DNA from: an uncultured Thalassolituus sp.
GTDB lineage: Bacteria; Pseudomonadota; Gammaproteobacteria; Pseudomonadales; Oceanobacteraceae
Assembly: GCA_913054055.1 (NCBI GenBank)
Contig: CAJXIT010000231.1
Coordinates: forward strand, 1-5,939
Length of the DNA stretch: 5,939 nt
Direction: 5' to 3'
The stretch's first letter is position 1. Every line of letters starts with the position of its first letter. The notes below the pieces were generated by a model. The model did no database searches. It saw nothing but the letters and a program-made list of their open reading frames with translations, and was not told the origin of the DNA. The position numbers and the translations under genes were made by a program. Of this stretch, positions 1 to 5,939 are shown in pieces.

Positions 1-1376
1 TATTCTACGGTACTATTGGCTTTTTCCTGTCCGCCACGCATAGATTCTACGGCTTTATTTACACCAGCTCTAAGGTTTTCGATCATATTATTAATATCAC
101 CCGTAGACTGCTGTGTTTTACTGGCCAGTGTCCTAACCTCATCAGCAACCACCGCAAATCCTCTACCCTGCTCACCTGCACGGGCCGCTTCAATGGCCGC
201 ATTTAAAGCTAAAAGATTGGTTTGTTCTGCAATGCCTTTAATGACATCTAATACAGATGCAATTTTAGTGGTTTCTTCAACCAACTCTTCAATCACTTGC
301 CCTGAATGATTCACATTTTCTGCAAGGTCTTGAATCTCTTCCATGGCTTTTTTAAATTCTGTAGATACTTGAAGGGATTTTTCATTAGAACGCTTAGCCT
401 CTTCCGAAACTTGCTGAGTGTTTTTAGAAACTTCTTGAATGGCTAATCCCATTTCATGATTAGCCGTCGACACCATATCCATAGACTGAGCATAACCTTC
501 ACTAATGCTTTCGGATTGAGTCGCACTGGACTTAAGTGTTTCACTGGCACCATGGACTTCAGTGGCCACACCTTGAATGTTTTCAATTAAGTTTCTCATG
601 CCACTCATAAAGCGGTTAAAACTGTAAGCCATTTTACCAATTTCATCCTGACCCATTTTTGGCATTCGTTTGGTCAAATCACCACGTCCCGAGGCCAATT
701 CATTCAATACATCCGTTAATTCTGAAATGGGACCCACAATTAAACGTGGAAAATACACCGCTACTGAAATCGTAATAACAAGTGCAATAAACACAAGAAT
801 CAATGAATTTCTCACTGCCGATTTTTTAATAGATTTAGCTTCCACTTGTAGCAGCTCAGCTTCTTGCCCTAATAATTCCCCCAAAGCATCAAGCGTATCT
901 CGCATGGATTCAAATTGCTTGTCCAGTGCTTCTGTACTCAATGTCTTTGCGCTATCCAATTCAATATTCCCCGAACTTAAGTCATTCACCATACTTTTTG
1001 ATTTAGGTGCCCACCTAGAAAATTCAGTTAGAAATTTATTTGCTAATGCATGAGCGTCCGAACTGACCTTTGCATCTAAGATTTTTGTTACACGACCCTT
1101 AACTTGTGAGATATTACTTTCGTGCATCGATTTAAATTGATCCACTGGCATACCTAACGCAATTGAGCGCTCGGCAATTTGAGCCTGATACAAATCACGA
1201 TCTGCATTCAGTACTAAATCAATACTAGGGATGTATTGCTCATTAATATGTGCAAATTCTTGAGATAGCCTTTCCATTGTTGATAATTGGGAAGCGGAAA
1301 TAATTAATAAAAGCGCGCCTACAAAACCAATTGGCAGCATTAATTTTTTCGATAAACTTAAATCAGACCATTTCAT
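1..1376 (-). CDS. Methyl-accepting chemotaxis protein, C-terminus cut off by window edge
   Basis: This is a transmembrane chemoreceptor that would signal through CheW and CheA to the flagellar motor. The minus strand reads open for 458 codons from the ATG at 1376 to the window edge. In order I see a short cytoplasmic N-terminus, a first membrane helix (about residues 12-28), a mostly helical periplasmic sensor of about 160 residues, a second membrane helix (about 191-209), a HAMP linker (about 210-262) and a coiled-coil signalling domain. The sensor contains a YIPSIDLVLNADRDLYQAQ stretch, as in four-helix-bundle MCP sensors. The highly conserved hairpin tip runs from about E384 to R415 (EQTNLLALNAAIEAARAGE, then GRGFAVVADEVR). 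The start is supported by AGGTGA 9 bases upstream. Roughly 80 residues are probably missing, judging by usual family length. The ligand cannot be told from sequence. The gene is divergent from the hydrolase gene at 1541. Confidence 0.96.
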   Translation of the reverse strand, partial: MKWSDLSLSKKLMLPIGFVGALLLIISASQLSTMERLSQEFAHINEQYIPSIDLVLNADRDLYQAQIAERSIALGMPVDQFKSMHESNISQVKGRVTKILDAKVSSDAHALANKFLTEFSRWAPKSKSMVNDLSSGNIELDSAKTLSTEALDKQFESMRDTLDALGELLGQEAELLQVEAKSIKKSAVRNSLILVFIALVITISVAVYFPRLIVGPISELTDVLNELASGRGDLTKRMPKMGQDEIGKMAYSFNRFMSGMRNLIENIQGVATEVHGASETLKSSATQSESISEGYAQSMDMVSTANHEMGLAIQEVSKNTQQVSEEAKRSNEKSLQVSTEFKKAMEEIQDLAENVNHSGQVIEELVEETTKIASVLDVIKGIAEQTNLLALNAAIEAARAGEQGRGFAVVADEVRTLASKTQQSTGDINNMIENLRAGVNKAVESMRGGQEKANSTVE

Positions 1377-1540
1377 AATTATTCTTCACCTATATATACT
1401 CGTTAAGCGTAGACTAAGATTAATGGTAAAGTTGGTCTAATTAAGCCATGAAATAAAAGAACAAAGTTTTTGCAGACTCCACAAGCAAAATCCGCTAAGT
1501 TTTATATAGTAACCAACCTAATAAAGCCCTAAATCCCGCT
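1377..1540. other. Divergent intergenic region between chemoreceptor and hydrolase genes
   Basis: This 164-bp AT-rich region must hold the 5' signals of both divergent genes. On the plus strand TATAGT at 1505-1510 is a possible -10 box for the hydrolase, but no good -35 box lies at the right distance. On the minus strand only the chemoreceptor ribosome binding site is clear. No strong inverted repeat or operator was seen. Confidence 0.4.
1386..1391 (-). promoter_or_regulatory. Ribosome binding site of the chemoreceptor gene
   Basis: AGGTGA on the minus strand lies 9 bases before the ATG at 1376. It is a good Shine-Dalgarno match and supports that start. I looked upstream (to about 1480) for a flagellar sigma-28 promoter, which often drives such genes, and found no convincing match. 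Confidence 0.7.
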
Positions 1541-2407
1541 ATGTCACAACTGATTCACTATCAAAGCAACGACCAAACACCTCACTGTTTGCATAGCTTT
1601 ACCTGTGAAGAAACAGAATCTGATCAAGTGAAACCTGTCATTCTTTTGTTTCCAGCCATGGGAGTTAAAGCCAGCTATTACTTTAAACTTGCACAACACT
1701 TTAACCCGTTAGGCATCCACTTTGTGTGCACTGATCTGCGAGGCAATGATCCAATGCAGTCAAAGCCCTCAAGGAAGAACAATTTCGGATACCACGAAAT
1801 GATTCAAGAGGATTGGCCTGCTGCCATAGCAGCCTGTAAAAAAGCACACCCTAACAGCCCAATCTACCTCATGGGGCACAGCCTTGGTGGTCAATTAAGC
1901 GCCTGCTATGCCACCCATAAACCCGACATTCAAGGCATGATACTCATTGCCTGCGGAAACTTGCACTACAAACTCTACAACAAAAAATGGCGCATATTAC
2001 TTGCTTCACAATTTCTACTTGGTGTGACCAATGTTTTAGGGTATTTGCCAGGCAACAAACTGGGATTTGCTGGCATTGAAGCCAAAGGCGTGATTCAAGA
2101 CTGGGCTTATACCGCAAGAACCGGTTTTTACCGATCAATAAACCAAGGCACGAAAGAAATTTACAATGGAAAAATGGGGCAAGTCAAAACCCCTATCATG
2201 GCCATCAGTTTTGATGGAGATAAATTTGCCCCCCACAGCTCTATGCAAGGCTTACTGGATTGCTTTCACAGCTCGCCCAAACACCATATTAAAACCTGCG
2301 CGCAAGAACTTAACCTTGATTCACTTGATCACTTTAACTGGACAAAAAACTTTCAAGCCCTGGCGCCTAAAATTGAAAAATGGATCAACAGCCATGATAA
2401 ACGCTAA
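1541..2407 (+). CDS. Alpha/beta hydrolase, uncharacterised serine-hydrolase type
   Basis: A 288-residue protein with no signal peptide, so probably cytoplasmic. It has the alpha/beta-hydrolase fold signature: the nucleophile elbow GHSLGG at residues 112-117 (nucleophile S114), a first strand leading to FPAMGVKASYY (about 38-47, likely oxyanion-hole region), and TDLRG at 64-68. Likely acid and base of the triad are an Asp in the SFDGDKFAP stretch (D225 or D227) and H264 in LDHFNW. The FPA-GVKA / DLRG / FGY / DWPAA / GHSLGGQL pattern resembles the predicted hydrolases grouped as COG4757. The substrate is unknown; an esterase or lipase-like activity is likely. No clear Shine-Dalgarno sequence precedes the ATG, but no better in-frame start is near and the N-terminus fits the family. 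The permease gene follows after 24 bp, so the two are probably co-transcribed. Confidence 0.9.
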   Translation: MSQLIHYQSNDQTPHCLHSFTCEETESDQVKPVILLFPAMGVKASYYFKLAQHFNPLGIHFVCTDLRGNDPMQSKPSRKNNFGYHEMIQEDWPAAIAACKKAHPNSPIYLMGHSLGGQLSACYATHKPDIQGMILIACGNLHYKLYNKKWRILLASQFLLGVTNVLGYLPGNKLGFAGIEAKGVIQDWAYTARTGFYRSINQGTKEIYNGKMGQVKTPIMAISFDGDKFAPHSSMQGLLDCFHSSPKHHIKTCAQELNLDSLDHFNWTKNFQALAPKIEKWINSHDKR

Positions 2408-2431
2408 CGGGATAATAGCAGCTGGGGACAT

Positions 2432-3175
2432 ATGATCGATTTAGGTGTTTCTAATGAAGTCTTTACCCTACTGTTTATATCAACGTTAATTACCAGTGCA
2501 TTTACCGCAGTTTTAGGCCAAGGGGGCGGCTTAATGCTAATGGGGGTATTAGCTCAAGTACTGCCCGCAGCATCATTAATTCCCATACATGCCGTGATAC
2601 AAACAGCCAGCAATGCCAGCCGTGCCATGTTATCCCTTAAAGACATTAACTGGACAATCATTACCCCAATACTCATAGGAATTCTATTAGGTGCGCTGGT
2701 CGTTACCCCCTTCATACAGCACATCAATTGGGATGGGATGCAATTGGTCATAGGCTTATTCATTTTATGGACTGTTTGGGGCAACGGCCTAACACTCACG
2801 AACAAATTGCCCTTTCCACTTACCAGTCTAGGCATCGCACAAGGCTCTTTGGGAGTTTTATTAGGGGCAACCGGCCCCTTAGGGAGTGCCATACTATTAG
2901 CAAAAGGATTAAACCGAGAAAAGCTAATTGCAAGCAATGCCGTGATTATGTTTGCTAGTCACGCCATTAAGATTGCAGTCTTCGTACTAATGGGTGTTGC
3001 GCTATCCCATTACACCTTACTGTTAGTTTCACTTTCAATGGCCGCTATCCTAGGTTCCTATGTCGGTAAACGCCTGAGACCCAAACTATCAGAAAGACTG
3101 TTTTTCAAATTATTCCGCATTAGCCTAACCTTGCTAGCGCTGCGAATGCTGTATTTGGGTTTCACTAGTCTCTAG
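2432..3175 (+). CDS. TauE/SafE (TSUP) family membrane permease
   Basis: A 247-residue, strongly hydrophobic inner-membrane protein with about 7-8 predicted membrane helices (roughly residues 8-28, 33-52, 74-95, 102-120, 132-158, 166-190, 193-211 and 224-245). It has the two-half layout of the sulfite exporter TauE/SafE family: a glycine-rich GQGGGLMLMG loop near 29-38 in the first half, and GATGPLGSAILL (145-156) followed by NREKLIASNA in the second. Family members move sulfur compounds such as sulfite, sulfoacetate or thiosulfate, or other small organic anions; the substrate here cannot be read from sequence. GGGGA ends only 3 bases before the ATG, closer than ideal. The frame is stopped upstream by the hydrolase stop codon with no other start between, so this start is the best available. 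The gene sits 24 bp after the hydrolase gene in the same frame and is likely in its operon. Confidence 0.9.
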   Translation: MIDLGVSNEVFTLLFISTLITSAFTAVLGQGGGLMLMGVLAQVLPAASLIPIHAVIQTASNASRAMLSLKDINWTIITPILIGILLGALVVTPFIQHINWDGMQLVIGLFILWTVWGNGLTLTNKLPFPLTSLGIAQGSLGVLLGATGPLGSAILLAKGLNREKLIASNAVIMFASHAIKIAVFVLMGVALSHYTLLLVSLSMAAILGSYVGKRLRPKLSERLFFKLFRISLTLLALRMLYLGFTSL

Positions 3176-3205
3176 TAAACAAGGCCTAAAAAGCCTCCTT
3201 GCTAG
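3172..3205 (+). terminator. Weak hairpin after the permease gene, possible terminator
   Basis: Immediately after the permease stop codon, CAAGG (3180-3184) can pair with CCTTG (3197-3201), with CTAG at 3172-3175 and 3202-3205 able to extend the stem across a bulge. An alternative inner stem is AGGC/GCCT with a CTAAAAA loop. No T-run follows, so it is not a classic intrinsic terminator. It may instead be an mRNA-stabilising stem. Confidence 0.3.
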
Positions 3206-3255
3206 CATCAAGGAATCACCATCGAACATAACAAACATTTAACGCTGACTGCCTA

Positions 3256-3285
3256 TTGTTAAACCTCAGTAAGAAACGCTAATAT
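3256..3285 (+). promoter_or_regulatory. Possible sigma-70 promoter of the tus-like operon
   Basis: TTGTTA (3256-3261) and TAATAT (3280-3285) are separated by 18 bases, each matching four of six consensus positions, and end 27 bases before the ATG at 3313. A new promoter is expected here because the 137-bp gap and hairpin separate this gene from the permease. In E. coli the tus promoter is repressed by Tus bound to a Ter site next to the gene. I see only weak Ter resemblance here. Confidence 0.35.
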
Positions 3286-3312
3286 ACTCAAAAAATAGAT
3301 AACGGTATAAAA

Positions 3313-4176
3313 ATGGATATTAGCCATCTTGTACAACATTTTGACCAACTGGTGCAGCAAACTCAAAAGCTTTGCTCTCAGCTACGTCAAAACCCATATA
3401 AAATTTGGGTACCGCTCACAGAAATAGAATGCGAGCTTGGGCTGACCCCTATTGATAAGGTATGCCACAGCCTTCAGGATTTTTGGTACCAAGATGGTCA
3501 AGATGGTCGAGAAACTCGCTCTAGCTTCGGACTCGTGCCTGCCACACCAGAGCAATTAAACCTAGCAAATCTTATCAATGAAGAAAAAGAACACTTTAAA
3601 AATAAGATCAAACAACTGCAAAAAACTAATAAGTCACAATGGCTAGATTTACGTAAAGAGCTGGGGCAAACACACCCTCAATTAAGAGAAAAACTTCGCT
3701 ACTCTGGGTTAAGCCGCTTACACATAAAACAAACTTGGCGCCACATTCCAATTATTGATCGAACACCCATAAGAGCAGGCTTCAACTGGTATCAATCTGG
3801 ACGCAGCATTCAAAAGTTCACGGTTAAACAAGCACAAGATGCATTATTAAACCTAGATACCAGCAGTGATCATATTCAAACCCAATTAAGCCTTTTAAAT
3901 AAACTCACTGCATCAACCCCATTAGCAAAAGTGCAAAACCTGGCACCCACTATGCGGGCAAACCTTTTCTTTGATGATGAGCGGCCTTCCAGGCAAGCAA
4001 TGAATGTATCCTTGCCCATAATATTCAAAGTATCTGAAAGTGGAAAACTGCCCCCTCATAATGAACCAGATTTATCCGCTCCTACCCAAAGAAGTAGAAA
4101 GGTTCGTAGCGACAGAGTAATAGAAGATCACCCCTTTCTTCCAAGTATCCGCGTACACCGCTATATTAATAAGTAA
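3313..4176 (+). CDS. tus: Tus-like DNA replication terminus site-binding protein, divergent
   Basis: A 287-residue protein that resembles E. coli Tus (309 residues), the monomer that binds Ter sites and blocks replication forks from one side. I recognise it from remembered Tus sequence, not from a search. Matching blocks, in order: an N-terminal helix (LVQHFDQLVQQTQKL, near 6-20); a LANLINEEKEHF stretch (84-95); SGLSRLHIKQTWRHIPIIDR (131-150), followed by TPIRAGFNWYQSGRSIQK (151-168), which lines up with the Tus segment around GLITLNAYRTL and LRFGWANKHIIKNL; TMRANLFFDDERP (213-225) against the ARVWYKGD strand; and the C-terminal PSIRVHRYINK against PRLHLYVAD. The middle and C-terminus are rich in Lys and Arg, as expected for a DNA-binding protein. 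The Shine-Dalgarno sequence is poor (ACGG about 7 bases upstream). The stop codon overlaps an ATG at 4176 of the next reading frame. Identity to Tus is low, so a changed Ter specificity is possible. Confidence 0.78.
   Translation: MDISHLVQHFDQLVQQTQKLCSQLRQNPYKIWVPLTEIECELGLTPIDKVCHSLQDFWYQDGQDGRETRSSFGLVPATPEQLNLANLINEEKEHFKNKIKQLQKTNKSQWLDLRKELGQTHPQLREKLRYSGLSRLHIKQTWRHIPIIDRTPIRAGFNWYQSGRSIQKFTVKQAQDALLNLDTSSDHIQTQLSLLNKLTASTPLAKVQNLAPTMRANLFFDDERPSRQAMNVSLPIIFKVSESGKLPPHNEPDLSAPTQRSRKVRSDRVIEDHPFLPSIRVHRYINK
3490..3507 (+). repeat. Perfect 9-bp tandem duplication inside the tus-like gene
   Basis: CAAGATGGT occurs twice head to tail, in frame, encoding Gln-Asp-Gly twice (residues 60-65). 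It looks like a small slippage or duplication event in a surface loop before the conserved central part. Confidence 0.85.
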
Positions 4177-4187
4177 TGGTTAGAAAT

Positions 4188-4193
4188 GAGAGA
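4188..4193 (+). promoter_or_regulatory. Ribosome binding site deciding the phosphodiesterase start
   Basis: GAGAGA ends 6 bases before the ATG at 4200, whereas the upstream in-frame ATG at 4176 overlaps the previous stop codon and has no purine-rich site in front of it. This favours the shorter protein. Confidence 0.6.
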
Positions 4194-4199
4194 ATAATC

Positions 4200-4919
4200 A
4201 TGGAAATCTACGGCCACCGAGGCGCAAAAGGCGTCGCCATGGAAAATAGCCTACAAGGGTTTATTCTTGCTGCTAACCATGGCATTGATCACTTTGAATT
4301 GGATATTCGCCTAAGCTTGGACAATCAATTAGTTGTGGTGCATGATGAAAAATTACAACGCCTAGCCAACAGCCCTTTAAAAGTGAGTCGAACCAACGCC
4401 TCCACACTGGCCAGCACATACTTACGGGGATTAACGCAGGGCATCCCCACCTTAGAACAAGTTATAACCGCCTGCCCTAATGTCAAACACTGGCAATTTG
4501 AAATTAAAACCGAATCCACTAACCCAAACTTCATACGCCCCATGCAAAGGTTAATTAAAAAACATAACCTTCAAGAAAAAGTCACCATCACCAGTAAACA
4601 CATCGGCATCTTAAAAGCATTTAAACGTGTCCTACCTGACATCCAGCGTGGATATGTACAAGAGTGGCCAATCCCAAATGGCATTCGCATTGCTCGAAAA
4701 TTGAAGTGCAGCATGCTCGCCATCAATAAAAGCTTGGCACGAAAGAGTTACATCAACAAAGCGCAGCGCAAAGGCTTGCATTTAAGCATCTGGACCGTCA
4801 ACGATGCGGATGATATGAGCCGGTTCTTAAAATACAAAGCCGACAGCATCATCACCGACTTCCCACAAGCTGCAAAAGAAGTCATAGCCCCTTTAAACGC
4901 GTTGCAAAAAGATCAATAA
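4200..4919 (+). CDS. Glycerophosphodiester phosphodiesterase (UgpQ/GDPD family)
   Basis: It hydrolyses glycerophosphodiesters (deacylated phospholipid head groups) to glycerol 3-phosphate and the alcohol, in a metal-dependent TIM-barrel active site. With the start at 4200 it has 239 residues and no signal peptide, so it should be cytoplasmic like UgpQ. Family motifs are all present: GHRGAKG with H6 and R7, E15-N-S where PENT is usual, FELDIR with E33 and D35, HDE with catalytic H48, FEIK with E101 and K103, and WTVND at 198-202. An ATG in frame at 4176 would add eight residues. I prefer 4200 because GAGAGA lies about 6 bases before it and the HRG motif then sits at the usual distance from the N-terminus. 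It follows the tus-like gene by 23 bp and precedes the SIR2-like gene by 1 bp, consistent with one operon. Confidence 0.93.
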   Translation: MEIYGHRGAKGVAMENSLQGFILAANHGIDHFELDIRLSLDNQLVVVHDEKLQRLANSPLKVSRTNASTLASTYLRGLTQGIPTLEQVITACPNVKHWQFEIKTESTNPNFIRPMQRLIKKHNLQEKVTITSKHIGILKAFKRVLPDIQRGYVQEWPIPNGIRIARKLKCSMLAINKSLARKSYINKAQRKGLHLSIWTVNDADDMSRFLKYKADSIITDFPQAAKEVIAPLNALQKDQ

Positions 4920-4920
4920 A

Positions 4921-5652
4921 ATGAACACACTTTATATAACAGGGGCTGGGGTCAGCGCTGAAAGCGGCATCCCAACTTTCCGAGGCCAAGACGGCTTTTG
5001 GACCATTGGCAGTAAAAACTATACCCCAATGGAAATGGCCACCCGAACCATGTATCAAAACCAACCTGAAGAATTTTTAGCTTGGTATTACAATCGATTT
5101 GCCACCTACCGAAATCATGGCCCAAACCAAGTGCACCACTGGTTAGCCGATAAAAACTTAATCACACAAAATATAGATGGCCTAGATGGCAAAGCAGGCA
5201 ATGAAAATTACATTGCGATTCATGGGCGTCTTGACCAGATGACGCTTTTCCATGAACAAGGTGAACCTGTAGATATCATTCAAACACCTTGGGATGATGT
5301 AGACGAAGATAACTTAACTCAATCATTGTTGGCGTTATTTAAAATAAAAAACACCCCAACCATTAATCACTCTTTAAAGCCATTTGTATTATTATTTGAT
5401 GAGTTTTACACCGACCTTTATCGAATTAGCGAAGCCCAAAGCCGAATGCAGCAAGCGGATAAAATTGTATTCATGGGCACATCTTTTAGCGTTAACATCA
5501 CCAATATGGCACTGGACATAGCCATGAATAACAACATACCAGTAGAAGTAATTGATCCAGAACCCGTCATTTTGCCCTATGCAAAAGTCACTTATCACAG
5601 ATGCACAGCATCTGAATACATCAATCAATTAGCCAAATCAGATAAATATTGA
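4921..5652 (+). CDS. SIR2-family NAD-dependent deacylase-like protein without zinc-binding cysteines
   Basis: A 243-residue Rossmann-fold protein of the sirtuin family, which uses NAD to remove acyl groups from lysine or, in some branches, to cleave or transfer ADP-ribose. Core motifs are present in order: TGAGVSAESGIPTFRG at residues 7-22 (NAD binding), TQNIDGL at 82-88, the catalytic His in AIHG (H101), LKPFVLLFDE at 152-161, GTSFSVN at 186-192 and VIDPEP at 210-215. The small zinc module that normally follows the catalytic His with two CxxC pairs is missing: about 50 residues remain there (102-151), rich in Asp and Glu, and the only cysteine in the protein is C228. It is therefore a zinc-free SIR2 variant. 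Its ATG lies 1 bp after the phosphodiesterase stop, so translation is likely coupled; only a weak AAAAAGA site precedes it. Deacylase, NADase and ADP-ribosyl activities all remain possible. Confidence 0.9.
   Translation: MNTLYITGAGVSAESGIPTFRGQDGFWTIGSKNYTPMEMATRTMYQNQPEEFLAWYYNRFATYRNHGPNQVHHWLADKNLITQNIDGLDGKAGNENYIAIHGRLDQMTLFHEQGEPVDIIQTPWDDVDEDNLTQSLLALFKIKNTPTINHSLKPFVLLFDEFYTDLYRISEAQSRMQQADKIVFMGTSFSVNITNMALDIAMNNNIPVEVIDPEPVILPYAKVTYHRCTASEYINQLAKSDKY
5526..5539 (-). other. Imperfect Ter-like 14-mer within the SIR2-like gene
   Basis: The minus strand reads GTATGTTGTTATTC. Against the Enterobacterial Ter core GNRNGTTGTAAYKA it agrees at 12 of 14 positions, but one mismatch (T for A) falls in the normally invariant GTTGTAA block. 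It may be a coincidence of coding sequence or a lineage-specific site for the Tus-like protein encoded about 1.4 kb upstream. Confidence 0.2.
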
Positions 5653-5666
5653 AAAGAAAAACAAAG

Positions 5667-5939
5667 TTAATCTTGTGTGACCTTGTTATGCATGATGATT
5701 TCACTGCGCTTACTGACACCCAATTTTTGAAAAATATTTTTTAAATGCCATTTCGTAGTACTAAGAGCCACACCTAATTCCTGACTGATTTCAGCATTAC
5801 TTAAGCCATTTACCAATAGTTTATATATTTGCATTTCTTTATCGGTTAACGATAAAACCGGCAAGTGCGAAACCTGTTCACTCTGTTCAGATTTGTTCAG
5901 CACATCAGAAAATACAGTGCGATACATACTGGGAATTTC
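5667..5939 (-). CDS. LuxR-family transcriptional regulator, C-terminal DNA-binding end only
   Basis: The minus strand reads open from the right window edge for 90 codons to a TAA at 5667-5669. Residues about 29-88 of the visible part are a LuxR-type helix-turn-helix: LSLTDKEMQIYKLLVNGLSN, then EISQELGVALSTTKWHLKNI and FQKLGVSKRSEII. The TTKWHLKNIFQKLGV form of the recognition helix and scaffold is typical of MalT-like and large ATP-binding LuxR regulators, so the full protein may be long. An ATG lies at 5927, but the frame continues open upstream of it through the edge with no ribosome binding site visible, so I treat the gene as 5'-truncated rather than an 86-residue protein. It converges with the SIR2-like gene, with 14 bp between their stop codons. 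What it senses and controls cannot be told here. Confidence 0.9.
   Translation of the reverse strand, partial: EIPSMYRTVFSDVLNKSEQSEQVSHLPVLSLTDKEMQIYKLLVNGLSNAEISQELGVALSTTKWHLKNIFQKLGVSKRSEIIMHNKVTQD

Noticed and set aside
16..1053. Plus-strand open frames at 16-309 and 670-1053
   Set aside because: They lie antisense to the chemoreceptor, whose minus-strand frame is open throughout with full family motifs. Their translations show no recognisable domain.
2166..2435. Plus-strand frame overlapping the end of the hydrolase gene
   Set aside because: It is a shifted frame within the hydrolase gene, which keeps conserved motifs to its own stop codon. The translation looks like low-information shadow sequence.
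2554..2937. Minus-strand 127-codon frame opposite the permease gene
   Set aside because: It is the antisense of a strongly motif-supported membrane protein, with no domain or ribosome binding site of its own.
3252..3270. Ter-like stretch CCTATTGTTAAACCTCAGT upstream of the tus-like gene
   Set aside because: It matches E. coli TerB at about 10-11 of 19 positions, but the essential GTTGTAA block is not preserved and it overlaps the candidate -35 box, so resemblance is probably chance.
4176..4199. Upstream ATG of the phosphodiesterase frame at 4176
   Set aside because: It has no Shine-Dalgarno sequence and adds eight residues not usual for the family. The ATG at 4200 has GAGAGA at good spacing.
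5653..5690. Bidirectional terminator between the SIR2-like and LuxR genes
   Set aside because: ACAAAG and CTTGT can form only a short bulged stem with no clear T-run on either side; too weak to call.

Overview
The window looks like chromosomal DNA from an AT-leaning gammaproteobacterium, probably a marine or aquatic one. I infer this from the family mix: a membrane chemoreceptor, a Tus/Ter-type replication-terminator protein (a family best known from Enterobacterales and relatives) and densely packed short operons. I cannot name a genus. I see no rRNA or tRNA genes, insertion sequences, phage genes or CRISPR arrays.

Layout. Positions 1-1376 (minus) hold most of a methyl-accepting chemotaxis protein whose C-terminal end lies outside the window. 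A 164-bp divergent intergenic region follows. Next come two plus-strand genes 24 bp apart: an alpha/beta hydrolase of the uncharacterised GHSLGG type (1541-2407) and a TauE/SafE (TSUP) membrane permease (2432-3175). A 137-bp gap with a weak hairpin and a plausible promoter leads into a second tight plus-strand group: a divergent Tus-like terminus-binding protein (3313-4176), a glycerophosphodiester phosphodiesterase (best start 4200, end 4919) and a SIR2-like protein (4921-5652). Converging on it from the right edge is the C-terminal DNA-binding end of a LuxR/MalT-type regulator (5667-5939, minus).

How the genes may work together. The hydrolase and permease are probably co-transcribed, but no shared pathway is evident. 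The tus-like, phosphodiesterase and SIR2-like genes are spaced as one operon (24 bp or less, then 1 bp). This links a replication-fork barrier protein, a lipid-headgroup phosphodiesterase and an NAD-dependent enzyme, and their functional connection is unknown. The most noteworthy points are the divergent Tus, an imperfect Ter-like 14-mer inside the SIR2-like gene, and the loss of the zinc-binding cysteines in a SIR2 protein that keeps its NAD-binding and catalytic-histidine motifs. Nothing here amounts to a proven new system. The tus/SIR2 cluster is the part to look at again.
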